The translations under genes and the position numbers were made by a program. From a bacterium (GTDB lineage Bacteria; Planctomycetota; J058; JAJDCP01): DNA of 38,088 nucleotides. Where the stretch lies: assembly GCA_030428695.1 (NCBI GenBank), contig JAUIEM010000033.1:1-38088 (forward strand), read 5' to 3'. A model generated the notes under the pieces. The model worked only from the letters and a program-made list of their open reading frames with translations, did no database searches and had not been told where the DNA came from. Within the stretch, counting starts at the first letter, position 1; the number at the start of each line of letters is the position of its first letter. Positions 16,045 through 23,609 of the stretch are shown in pieces.

Positions 16045-16365
16045 TCAGCCTCCCGTGATCACGTTGGGCGAGCCGACGACCATCTGGCCGACGCCGCCGC
16101 AGTGCTGGTCCATGTCGCCGATCCGGTGCGCCTGCTTGCCGTTGATGTTCACCGACATGCTGCCGCGCCGCGCCGTCCACATGTTCGGACCGCAACAGAC
16201 CGCGTGCAGGCCCATGTCGCCGACACGCAGGCCGGGCATGCCGTTGACGAACACCGTCGGCGAGCCCATGATCGCCGGCCCGATCACCGGGTGCGGGCAG
16301 GCGGGGCAGCCATGGGCGTCCACGGGGGCCTGGGAGTTGTCCCCTAGACGGCTTTGCGGAGGCAT
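16045..16365 (-). CDS. PAAR-domain protein
   Basis: 106 residues. The sequence has the repeated Gly/His turn pattern of PAAR domains: RLGDNS, HGCPACPHPVIGPAIMGSPTVFVNGMP split over two strands, RVGDMGLHAVCCGPN, then SMSVNINGKQAHRIGDMDQHCGG and a closing VVGSPNV. PAAR proteins form the metal-stabilised cone that sharpens the spike of type VI and related contractile injection machines. The whole protein is essentially this domain, with no toxin extension. AGGAG lies in the upstream stop region. No baseplate, sheath, ClpV or VgrG gene is in the window, so the machine it serves must be elsewhere or it has another use. Confidence 0.88.
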   Translation of the reverse strand: MPPQSRLGDNSQAPVDAHGCPACPHPVIGPAIMGSPTVFVNGMPGLRVGDMGLHAVCCGPNMWTARRGSMSVNINGKQAHRIGDMDQHCGGVGQMVVGSPNVITGG

Positions 16366-16375
16366 TCACTCACTC

Positions 16376-17101
16376 CTAGCTGAACGAGTCGACCGCTTCC
16401 TCTTCAGACTCGAAGATCTGGAAAAGATTGTGCAGACCCGAGATCTGGATCGATGTCAGCGGCATGTCCTTCACCGCGCAGAAGCGCACGTCGCCTTTCT
16501 TGACGCGGGCCTTCTGCACGTAGGACAGAAAGACGCCGAGGCCGTTCGAGCTGATGTAGGTCAGGCCTTCACAGTTGACCACAGCCCGCCCGCCACTCGC
16601 CTCCAAAGCCGCTTTCAGTCCACCATCCAGTATAGCGATGGTGTGACGGTCGACGAAGCCGTAAAGGCGCAGGACCGCCACCTTTCCGAACTGCTCGCGC
16701 TCGACCCGGAGCTTCTGGGGCTGCTCCTCCTTTTTCGGCGTCGCCTCGACCGCCTTCTTGCGGTAGTGCTGCGCGGCGGTCTCGACATCCGCGTAGACCT
16801 TCAGCAGGTTGGTCAGCCCCAACACCGACACGACCTCGCGGGTGGCGGGCTGCATCGAGCAGAACTTGATGTCGCCGCCGCTGGTGCGCACCCGGACGAG
16901 GTTGCTGAGGAACACGCCAAGCACGTCGCTGTGGATCGACTCGAGCGCCTCGCAGTCGACGATCAGCTGCACCCGCCCGGCCCCGACGTGGCCCTTGACG
17001 GTCGTGTCGAGCGCCGGCACGGCATCGGAGTCGAGCCGGCCCTGGAGCTCGAGCACCACGACTCCGTCGGAGAGCTCGCGGGTGTTGACGGCGAACGCCA
17101 T
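16376..17101 (-). CDS. tandem STAS-domain protein (anti-anti-sigma-like)
   Basis: 241 residues with two STAS domains (about 1-110 and 133-240) joined by a charged linker. Each has the beta-strand VVLELQGRLDS / VAVLRLYGFVDR and the helix-two loop IHSDVLGVFLS / ISSNGLGVFLSY. The loop serine that is phosphorylated in SpoIIAA/RsbV relatives is present (Ser58, and Ser184/185), but the next residue is acidic or Asn (Asp59, Asn186). It is the first gene after a consensus promoter at 17132-17160 and is followed 10 bp later by PAAR. It probably acts by binding a partner such as a kinase, phosphatase or sigma-regulator; the partner is not in this operon. Confidence 0.9.
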   Translation of the reverse strand: MAFAVNTRELSDGVVVLELQGRLDSDAVPALDTTVKGHVGAGRVQLIVDCEALESIHSDVLGVFLSNLVRVRTSGGDIKFCSMQPATREVVSVLGLTNLLKVYADVETAAQHYRKKAVEATPKKEEQPQKLRVEREQFGKVAVLRLYGFVDRHTIAILDGGLKAALEASGGRAVVNCEGLTYISSNGLGVFLSYVQKARVKKGDVRFCAVKDMPLTSIQISGLHNLFQIFESEEEAVDSFS

Positions 17102-17131
17102 ACGCCTCCCTCAGCGTCTGTGCGATAGGGC

Positions 17132-17160
17132 ATGGTAGGCTCCGCGCGCGGCGCTGTCAA
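17132..17160 (-). promoter_or_regulatory. consensus sigma-70 promoter of the STAS-PAAR operon
   Basis: On the minus strand a perfect TTGACA (17160-17155) and TACCAT (17137-17132) are separated by exactly 17 bp, 30 bp before the ATG at 17101. It lies in the short gap after the DUF3556 gene, so the STAS operon is transcribed on its own. Confidence 0.8.
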
Positions 17161-17178
17161 ACTCGATCCGGGGCCGGC

Positions 17179-18837
17179 TCAGGCGGCTTCCGGGCGGGTC
17201 TCCGGGCCGCTCTCCCCCCACGGTTGCAGGGCTCGCAGGGTGGCCGTCTCGACCGTACCCGCGGCGAGCTCTCCGCCCGCCGCGTCGACGATGCGCCAGG
17301 CCTGTCCGCTGCCGAACAGCGGCTGCGACTCGACGAACAGGCAGCGCAGCTCGCCCGGCGCGAAGCCGCAGCGCTCCTGGACGGCGGCGAGCAGGCGCTC
17401 GTCGTGCAGATGCCCGTCCCCGAAGTTCCAGCCGAGCACCAGGCCGGCGACCAGCTCGCCGTCGAGCCAGGTGTACTCCCCGAGGTCGTCGACCGTCTTC
17501 GGCAGCAGCAGGGACAGCGCCCGCCCGTGCAGGTGCATCGCCCGGAAGGCCGGGATCTTGCTCTCGATCGCGGCGATGGTCTCCGCGTCGTAGAAGCGCG
17601 CGAGCTGGTCGGAGACCCAGGCGGAGGCCTTCGGGATCGAGCTCTCGAGCTTGCGCTTCGCCTCCGGGCGGAACAGCCACACGCTGTAGGGCCAGTTGCC
17701 CGCGTAGTAACGCATCGAGAAGAGGAAGGAGACGAAGCGCGGAAAGAAGTTCCCGAGCAGCGGCACGAGCACGAGCATCACGAAGACGAAGCCGACCAGC
17801 GGCCAGGACTCGAACGCGAGCCGCTCGGGCCGCAGGAACAGGAAGAAGGCCCCGTAGACCACGTGCACGTTCCACTCGATCGGCACCGCCATCGGCACGT
17901 TGCTCGTGATGTAGCAGTGGAACAGGAGGACCATCCCGAGCCCGATCCACGTCCCCCACCCTCCCGCGCTCAGGGCCAGGAGGAAGGGAAACGCGAGCTC
18001 CTGCGCCGTGCCGAGATGGGCGAGGGAGACCGCCAGCCGCGACGGCCGCAGGTCGTCCGGGAAGCTCCGGTACAGCCGCCGCCGCACCGCCGCGAAGGGC
18101 ATCGCCGGGCTGTTGCTCGTCATCACGCAGACCGCGGTCGGGAAGTGGTGGGTCAGCTTGCTGACCGCCGCCCAGAACCAGATCCCGAGCTGCACCGCCT
18201 GGGCGCCGGCCAACCAGTCCGGGAACAGGAAGCAGACCGCCGTCACCCAGTAGTGCTCGGCGCGGGCGCACAGGAACACCGTCTTGTCGCGCAGCCCGAG
18301 CAGGGCGAGCAGGATCACCGGCGGCAGCAGCAGCGCCGGCCGCAGCTCCGCGGCGCAGAGCGCATAGCCGAGGCTGCCGAGCAGCCCGAGGTAGAGCGCG
18401 GCGTCGAGCAGGCTCCGCCGGTTCCCCCGCAGCAGCGGCAGGTCCAGGCAGGGCAGCCGCACCGTCCCCGGCCGGGCGAAGTGCAGGCAGGCGGCGACCG
18501 GCGGCAGATAGCGCGCGGTCAGCGGTCCGCTCGCGCAGCCGAGGCCGAGGACCTCGAAGCCCAGGCTCCACAGCACCGCCTTCTGGAAGGCGAGCGGCGC
18601 GAGCCACCACTCCCCGATCGTCCAGGGATCGCCCAGGCCCGGGGTGAACGAGCAGAAGAAGCACCACATCCCGATGTAGAACACGACCTTGAGGGCGTAC
18701 AGGAGGTACACCGCCGGCGGCGTCCCGTAGCCCTGCAGGGCCCAGGCGCGGCAGGCCTGGCGCAAGCGCTCGTCCAGCGGCAGCGCGCGCCAGGCGAGGG
18801 CGTCGTAGGGCGGCTTGCGCGGCTGGAGCAGGCTCAC
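17179..18837 (-). CDS. DUF3556 family integral membrane protein
   Basis: 552 residues with about ten hydrophobic helices between residues 40 and 400 and a soluble C-terminal part. The segments GYGTPPAVYLLYALK, LAFQKAVLWSLGFEVLGLGC and ARPGTVRLP fit my recollection of DUF3556, a family described mainly in mycobacteria and planctomycete-like bacteria. The GTG at 18837 overlaps the DUF1697 stop codon (GTGA), giving translational coupling and the family-like N-terminus. The biochemical role is not known. Histidine and asparagine pairs in helices (HCYITSN, WNVHVVYG) could be ligands or active-site residues. Confidence 0.88.
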   Translation of the reverse strand: MSLLQPRKPPYDALAWRALPLDERLRQACRAWALQGYGTPPAVYLLYALKVVFYIGMWCFFCSFTPGLGDPWTIGEWWLAPLAFQKAVLWSLGFEVLGLGCASGPLTARYLPPVAACLHFARPGTVRLPCLDLPLLRGNRRSLLDAALYLGLLGSLGYALCAAELRPALLLPPVILLALLGLRDKTVFLCARAEHYWVTAVCFLFPDWLAGAQAVQLGIWFWAAVSKLTHHFPTAVCVMTSNSPAMPFAAVRRRLYRSFPDDLRPSRLAVSLAHLGTAQELAFPFLLALSAGGWGTWIGLGMVLLFHCYITSNVPMAVPIEWNVHVVYGAFFLFLRPERLAFESWPLVGFVFVMLVLVPLLGNFFPRFVSFLFSMRYYAGNWPYSVWLFRPEAKRKLESSIPKASAWVSDQLARFYDAETIAAIESKIPAFRAMHLHGRALSLLLPKTVDDLGEYTWLDGELVAGLVLGWNFGDGHLHDERLLAAVQERCGFAPGELRCLFVESQPLFGSGQAWRIVDAAGGELAAGTVETATLRALQPWGESGPETRPEAA

Positions 18838-19373
18838 AGCAGCGTCGCGAGCTTGGTGGCGGTGCGCCAGTTGCGGGTCGTGACCGGGCCCCCGAGCGCC
18901 CTGTCGAGGCTCTTGCCGACCCCGAGCTTCGAGCGCCCGGCGCCCTCGGGGAAGTAGATCCACAGGCAGCCGCCCGCGCGGGCACAGCGCTCCCCCTTCG
19001 TGGCCTTCGCCGCGAGGGCCTCGACCGCCGCCGCGCTCGGCGCCTTCCGACCCAGGCCGAGCAGCAGCCGCTTGGCGTCGCTCTCGGCCTCGTCGGGGAA
19101 GGGGTTGGCCGCGAGGATCGCGCGGAAGGCCTCGGCGCTGCGGATCAGCACGGAGATGCCCCGCGGGAAGCGGACGCGCAGGGCCGCCTCGAGCGCTTCC
19201 TCCAGCTCCTCCCGGCGGCCGTCGGCGCTGCAGACCAGGTTCCCGCTCTGGATGTAGGTGCGCACCTCGCGCCAGCCCAGCCCCTCCGCCATCGCGCGCA
19301 GGTCGGCCATCGGCAGCCGGTGGTGGCCGCCGACGTTGATCCCGCGCAGGAGGACGATCCAGCGTCCGGCCAT
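18834..19373 (-). CDS. DUF1697 family protein
   Basis: 179 residues with the family hallmarks LLRGINVGGHHRLPMADLR near the start, TYIQSGNLV near residue 40 and TTRNWRTATKL at the end. DUF1697 proteins are small cytoplasmic alpha/beta proteins of unknown activity, widespread in bacteria. The ATG at 19373 is 62 bp from the divergent TetR gene, so it is a likely target of that regulator together with the DUF3556 gene it overlaps. Confidence 0.92.
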   Translation of the reverse strand: MAGRWIVLLRGINVGGHHRLPMADLRAMAEGLGWREVRTYIQSGNLVCSADGRREELEEALEAALRVRFPRGISVLIRSAEAFRAILAANPFPDEAESDAKRLLLGLGRKAPSAAAVEALAAKATKGERCARAGGCLWIYFPEGAGRSKLGVGKSLDRALGGPVTTRNWRTATKLATLL

Positions 19374-19393
19374 GCTTCCTCCAGAATCTTCCC

Positions 19394-19407
19394 CGGTCCG
19401 TGGACCG
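19394..19407. promoter_or_regulatory. palindromic candidate operator between DUF1697 and tetR-type genes
   Basis: A perfect inverted repeat CGGTCC-GT-GGACCG lies in the 62-bp divergent gap, 20 bp from the DUF1697 start and 28 bp from the regulator start. TetR-family regulators commonly bind such palindromes next to their own gene. Thirteen of its bases recur in opposite orientation at 29315-29327. Confidence 0.5.
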
Positions 19408-19435
19408 CGCGGTTAACATAGCGCCGGAGGAGCCG

Positions 19436-20056
19436 ATGGAACCGACCACCGACACGCCGCGCGCCGAGCGCATCCTCGAAGCCGCCGACGAGCTGCTCGC
19501 GGAGAAGGGCTACGACGGCATCAGCATGAGCAAGGTAGCCGCCCAGGCGGGCGTCAACAAGGCGCTCGTGTTCTACTACTACAAGAACAAGGAAGGCCTC
19601 TTCGCCCGCGTCCTCGAGCGCTACTACGAGGCCCACCGCCGGGCCCTCGCCGAGGCCTTCGAGCGCGAGGGCAGCCTGCGCGAGCGCATCCACGGCATGA
19701 TCGACGCCTACCTCGCCTTCGCCGGCGAGAATGCGCGCTACCCTCGCATGGTGCAGAACCTGATGGCGCGGGGCGACGAGGGCCAGCTGCGGGTGATCCG
19801 GGAGCAGATGCGGCCCCTGTTCGCCTGGACCGTCGAGGCCCTGCGCGAGGTCGTGCCGGAGTCCGGGCCGCTGGCCGCGCGCCAGTTCTACTCGGACTTC
19901 TCGGGGCTGGTGATCAACTACTTCAACTACGCCCCGGCCCTGACCGGGGTGTGGGGCGGGGATCCCCTGTCGGCCGAGGCGCTGGAAGAGCGCCGCAAGC
20001 ACCTGCACTGGATCGTCGACGCGCTGTTTGCGGCGCTCGAGCGGGAACAGGACTGA
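19436..20056 (+). CDS. TetR/AcrR-family transcriptional regulator
   Basis: 206 residues. The N-terminal helix-turn-helix is typical: ERILEAADELLAEKGYDGISMSKVAAQAGVNKALVFYYYKNKEGLF, split here as residues about 13-58, with the recognition helix at ALVFYYY. The remaining all-helical part is the ligand-binding and dimerisation domain. The ATG at 19436 is chosen over an upstream in-frame ATG because GGAGGAG precedes it. It is divergent from DUF1697-DUF3556 with a palindrome in the gap, so it probably represses itself and that pair. The ligand is unknown; the nearby acyl-CoA genes do not settle it. Confidence 0.92.
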   Translation: MEPTTDTPRAERILEAADELLAEKGYDGISMSKVAAQAGVNKALVFYYYKNKEGLFARVLERYYEAHRRALAEAFEREGSLRERIHGMIDAYLAFAGENARYPRMVQNLMARGDEGQLRVIREQMRPLFAWTVEALREVVPESGPLAARQFYSDFSGLVINYFNYAPALTGVWGGDPLSAEALEERRKHLHWIVDALFAALEREQD

Positions 20057-20249
20057 GGGCAGCGCAGGGAGGGCCTGCCTCGCGCACTCCCGCGGGCGAT
20101 CGCGGCTACTGCAAGGTCTGCCAGAAGTCGTTCGTCCTCCGCCCAACGCTTCGGGCGAGCGGCGCTTGCGGTCCCCCCGGAGCGGGACGCGCGGCGGGTC
20201 GAGGCGCTGCTCTCGGAGGTGGAAGGTACAGACGGCGAAGGCGACGGGC

Positions 20250-21041
20250 TCAGAACTGCTTGATGATCTGCTCGATGATCAGCTTGTAGCCGTTCGCGCC
20301 GATGCTCGGCGAGGCCCCGAGCACGCGGGCGCCGATCACCGGGGTCGAGAAGCCGTCGTCGTTGACGAAGTTGATCCAGGACGGATTCTCGAGGGTGTAC
20401 TGGTCCATGCCGTCCTGGCAGTACAGCCAGGTCGCGCCGATGCCGCGCTTGCCGGTCAGGCCCTTGAAGCGGTTGACCGCCGCGGTGATGTGCTTGTTCG
20501 CGACGTTGATCGAGCGCAGCATCTGTTCGAGCTGGCGGATCGAGATGCCGACGGTCGCGATCCACGAGATCAGCGTGAACTGGACCGAGGTCAGGAAGCC
20601 CGGGAAGCTGTGCGCCCGCCTGGTGCGGATGTTGTATTTCTTGTGCGGGTTGTAGACGAAGCTGCCCGGGACCTTCAGCCCGGGGTACTTGCCGCCGACG
20701 ATGTGGTTCCAGGCGTTGTAGCCGACGCCCCACACCGGCATCGCCCAGTGGAAGTAGCGGTTGACGTCCTTCTTGACGAAGCTGACCTGGCTGCCGCCGG
20801 CCCGCACCAGCCCCCCGCCGAGGGCCTTGCTCGCGAAGACCGCGAAGTTCAGCTCGACGTTCCAGTCGCGGCAGGGCTGCATGATCTCGTTCTTGGCCCG
20901 GACCATATCGGCGTAGGCCTTCGTCTTCAGCGGGTTGAGAGTGCGCTCGCCGCGCTGCCACTCATCGTAGACCTTGGTCTTGAAGGGGTTGAGGGTGCGC
21001 TTGCCTTCGCGCCACTCGTTGTAGATGTCGGTGATTCCCAC
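20250..21041 (-). CDS. uncharacterised protein with N-terminal NPxKTK repeats
   Basis: 263 residues from a GTG start at 21041, preceded by AGGAGGAA. The first 40 residues hold two copies of an about 19-residue repeat (EWREGKRTLNPFKTKVY, then EWQRGERTLNPLKTKAY). The middle has Gly/Trp-rich segments (HWAMPVWGVGYNAWNHIVGG, KYPGLKVPGSFVYNPHKKYN). A moderately hydrophobic stretch lies near residue 160 (FLTSVQFTLISWIATVGISI), and the C-terminus ends GYKLIIEQIIKQF. No signal peptide or known motif. It could be membrane-associated. A TACACT -10-like element (minus strand, 21075-21070) lies upstream. It stands alone between convergent and co-directional genes. Confidence 0.78.
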   Translation of the reverse strand: MGITDIYNEWREGKRTLNPFKTKVYDEWQRGERTLNPLKTKAYADMVRAKNEIMQPCRDWNVELNFAVFASKALGGGLVRAGGSQVSFVKKDVNRYFHWAMPVWGVGYNAWNHIVGGKYPGLKVPGSFVYNPHKKYNIRTRRAHSFPGFLTSVQFTLISWIATVGISIRQLEQMLRSINVANKHITAAVNRFKGLTGKRGIGATWLYCQDGMDQYTLENPSWINFVNDDGFSTPVIGARVLGASPSIGANGYKLIIEQIIKQF

Positions 21042-21104
21042 GGTCCGGTTCCTCCTGCTCGTGGTCTTAAGTGTAGCGAGCGGATGGAGACAACGGCAGC
21101 GGAA

Positions 21105-21965
21105 TCACTTGCGTTTCCGGATCAGTCCTTCTTGCATCGTCGTCGCGATCAGCCGGCCGTCGCGGCTGAAGAAGCGCCCGCGCACGAGCCCCCGCGCGCC
21201 GCTCGCCGTCGGGCTCTCGACCACGTGCAGGAGCCAGTCGTCGAGGCGGAAGGGGCGGTGGAAGTGCATCGCGTGATCGAGGCTGGCGATCTGCATCCCG
21301 CGGCTCAGCCAGCTCTTGCCGTGCGGCCGCAGGCAGGTGCCGAGGAAGGAGAAGTCCGAGCCGTAGGCGAGGAGGTAGCGGTGCAGGGCGGGGTCGTCGG
21401 GCAGCGGCCCGGCCGCGCGGTACCAGACCTGGTGGCGCGGGTCGCGGGCGTCCGGGGCGAGGGGGTTGACCGGATCGACCGGACGCAGCTCGAGAGGCCG
21501 CTCGCGCAGGGCCCGCTCGCGCCAGGCCTCCGGGATCATGGCGATGGCCTGCTGGGCGAGCTGCTGCTCGGACAGCAGCTCCTCTGGCGGAGGCACCTCG
21601 GGCATCGCGTCCTGGTGGCTGAAGCCTTCCTCCTCGATCTGGAACGAGGCGGACAGGTGGAAGATCGCCCGCCCGTGCTGGATCGCGACCACGCGCCGGG
21701 TCGTGAAGCTGCCGCCGTCGCGGATCGCGTCGACCTCGTAGACGATCGGCCGGGCGACGTCTCCCGGGCGCAGGAAGTAGGCGTGGGCGGAGTGGACGAT
21801 GCGCTCCGGGGGGACCGTCTGGGACGCCGCCGACAGCGCCTGGCCGAAGACCTGCCCGCCGAACACGCGTCCCCAGCCGAGGTCCTGGCTCTGGCCGCGG
21901 AACAGGCGGTCCTCGAGCCGTTCGAGGGCGAGCAGGGCGATCAGCTCCTCGAGGACCTTCCCCAT
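21105..21965 (-). CDS. acyl-CoA thioesterase II (TesB-like)
   Basis: 286 residues with two hot-dog domains. Domain one contains RVFGGQVFGQAL and SAHAYFLRPGD; domain two contains SLDHAMHFHRPF (catalytic Asp region) and ends GRLIATTMQEGLIR (catalytic Gln region), as in the TesB family. It hydrolyses acyl-CoA to free acid and CoA in the cytoplasm. The ATG shares its first base with the kinase stop (TGATG), so it is translationally coupled to the Ser/Thr kinase upstream, an uncommon pairing. It is 63 bp from the start of the unknown gene at 21041. Confidence 0.93.
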   Translation of the reverse strand: MGKVLEELIALLALERLEDRLFRGQSQDLGWGRVFGGQVFGQALSAASQTVPPERIVHSAHAYFLRPGDVARPIVYEVDAIRDGGSFTTRRVVAIQHGRAIFHLSASFQIEEEGFSHQDAMPEVPPPEELLSEQQLAQQAIAMIPEAWRERALRERPLELRPVDPVNPLAPDARDPRHQVWYRAAGPLPDDPALHRYLLAYGSDFSFLGTCLRPHGKSWLSRGMQIASLDHAMHFHRPFRLDDWLLHVVESPTASGARGLVRGRFFSRDGRLIATTMQEGLIRKRK

Positions 21966-23425
21966 CAGGAGCGCGCCTGGGCCCGGCGGGCCTGCGAGCG
22001 CAGCTCGCGGAGCAGGTCTTCGAGCTCTTCGAGGTCGTTCCAGCGGTCGCTCGGGTCCTTCTCCATCATCTTCTTCAGGACCCCGACGAAGCCTTCGGAC
22101 AAGGGCAGCTCGGGGAAGCGCACCCGCGGGTCGGGGAAGGGATCGTGGCAGGTCTTCAGCATCAGCGCCATCACGGTCTCGGCGTCGTAGGGCACGTGAC
22201 CGGTCGCGATGCGGTACAGGCTGGCCCCGAGGCTGTAGATGTCGCTGCGGCTGTCGACCGGCTCGCCGGCCGTGCACTGCTCGGGGGACATGTACTGGGG
22301 CGTGCCGACCGCCAGCCCTGTCGAGGTCAGCGAGGCGTCGTCGAAGCTGCTCTTGGCGAGCCCGAAGTCGCAGATCTTCAGCTCGCCGCGCCGGGTCAAC
22401 ATCAGGTTCGCCGGCTTGATGTCGCGGTGGACGATGCCCTGGGTGCGCGCGTGGCGCAGGGCTCCGACGGCCTGCAGCGCGACGTCGAGGCAGGCCTTCT
22501 CCGAGAGCGGGCCGCGCTCGTCGACCATCTCGTTCAGCGGCACGCCGTCGACGTATTCCATGATGAAGTAGGGGACGCCCTGGCAGGTGCCGACATCGTA
22601 GGCCTGCACGATGTTCGGATGGTTGAGGGCGGCGGCGAGCTGGGCCTCGCGCTTGAAGCGGAGGAACAGGGCCGTGTCGGCGTCGTCGAGCTTGAGGAAC
22701 TTGATCGCGACGTAGCGCTGCAGGCTGAGCTGCAGGAACTTGTACACGTTGCCCATCGCTCCGCGGCCGAGGAAGTCGAGCCGCTGGTAGCCGGGCAGGG
22801 CGAGCTGCTCCTCGCGGGTGCGGCGCCGCGAGCCGGACGGGGTCGGGCGCTGGAAGCGCTTGCTCTCCGTGCGTTTGCGGGTGATCTTCAGGTAGCTGAC
22901 CAGGTGGTCCCCGGTCAGGCTCTCCAGCCAGGTCGTGAACGGGCTGAGCAGGCGGGTGAAGGCCCTCTCGCTCGGCGCGGCCAGAGCGAACAGGCTGCGC
23001 GCCTCGTCCTCGAGCAGCAGGTCCTCGCGCGCGATCGCCCGCTTCTGCAGCTCGAGCACCTGCGGGTCGTGGTTCTTGCCGAGGTAGCCGAGCTCCTGCA
23101 GGAGCCGGCCGATGCGGGCGGTGTAGCTCAGGGACTGCTGGATCTCGAGCGCCTCGTTGATCGGGCCGGCGCTGACCAGCTTGTTCCTGAGCAGCGCGCG
23201 CACGTAGACGCTGTCCTCACGCAGGCGGCGGACGAGATGGGCGAGCTGGTGGATCTCCTCGACTTCCGCATCGCTGAGCTCGCCCGTAAAGGTCAACAGC
23301 GCGCTGAGGGGCTCGGAGCCTCCGTCCTCTTCGCGGGCCTTGAGGCTGACGAGCAGCTGCTCTGCCGTCGAGTGTCCCTGCCACAGGGTGCAGGCGGCGA
23401 AGATCAGGTCGTTGCTCAGTCCCAT
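21965..23425 (-). CDS. Ser/Thr protein kinase with novel N-terminal region
   Basis: 486 residues. Residues about 213-475 are a complete Hanks-type kinase: Gly loop LGRGAMGNVY, VAIKFLK lysine, EYVDGVPL hinge, HRDIKPAN catalytic loop, DFGLAK and the activation segment with GTPQYMSPEQ. The N-terminal 210 residues are helical, with no transmembrane segment, and resemble no domain I recognise; they may sense input or bind a partner. There is no C-terminal sensor, so it is a soluble kinase. It is divergent (184 bp) from an FHA protein gene, which could be its substrate or reader, and is coupled to a thioesterase. Confidence 0.94.
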   Translation of the reverse strand: MGLSNDLIFAACTLWQGHSTAEQLLVSLKAREEDGGSEPLSALLTFTGELSDAEVEEIHQLAHLVRRLREDSVYVRALLRNKLVSAGPINEALEIQQSLSYTARIGRLLQELGYLGKNHDPQVLELQKRAIAREDLLLEDEARSLFALAAPSERAFTRLLSPFTTWLESLTGDHLVSYLKITRKRTESKRFQRPTPSGSRRRTREEQLALPGYQRLDFLGRGAMGNVYKFLQLSLQRYVAIKFLKLDDADTALFLRFKREAQLAAALNHPNIVQAYDVGTCQGVPYFIMEYVDGVPLNEMVDERGPLSEKACLDVALQAVGALRHARTQGIVHRDIKPANLMLTRRGELKICDFGLAKSSFDDASLTSTGLAVGTPQYMSPEQCTAGEPVDSRSDIYSLGASLYRIATGHVPYDAETVMALMLKTCHDPFPDPRVRFPELPLSEGFVGVLKKMMEKDPSDRWNDLEELEDLLRELRSQARRAQARS

Positions 23426-23609
23426 GCGGGCTTGCTGTCCTGCGTAGTCGGTGGATGCGGGCCCGGCGCGTGCGCATTGTTGTCGCGCAGCAACCGTCGA
23501 GCTGGACGCTGACGTGCACTTCGACTACACAAGGGTAGCGGCGTCGGGCCGCGAGTCGCAAGCGCGACCTTGCGAAAGCGGCGAGAAGAGCAGCTACCAG
23601 GGAGCGAAC

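Noticed and set aside
13451..17101. A type VI secretion cluster around the PAAR gene.
   Set aside because: No sheath, tube, baseplate, ClpV, VgrG or membrane-complex gene is within the window; only PAAR is present.
20057..20249. A possible small zinc-ribbon protein (CKVC motif) after the TetR gene.
   Set aside because: Only one Cys pair, followed by Arg/Gly-rich shadow sequence, with no start codon or ribosome-binding site in place.
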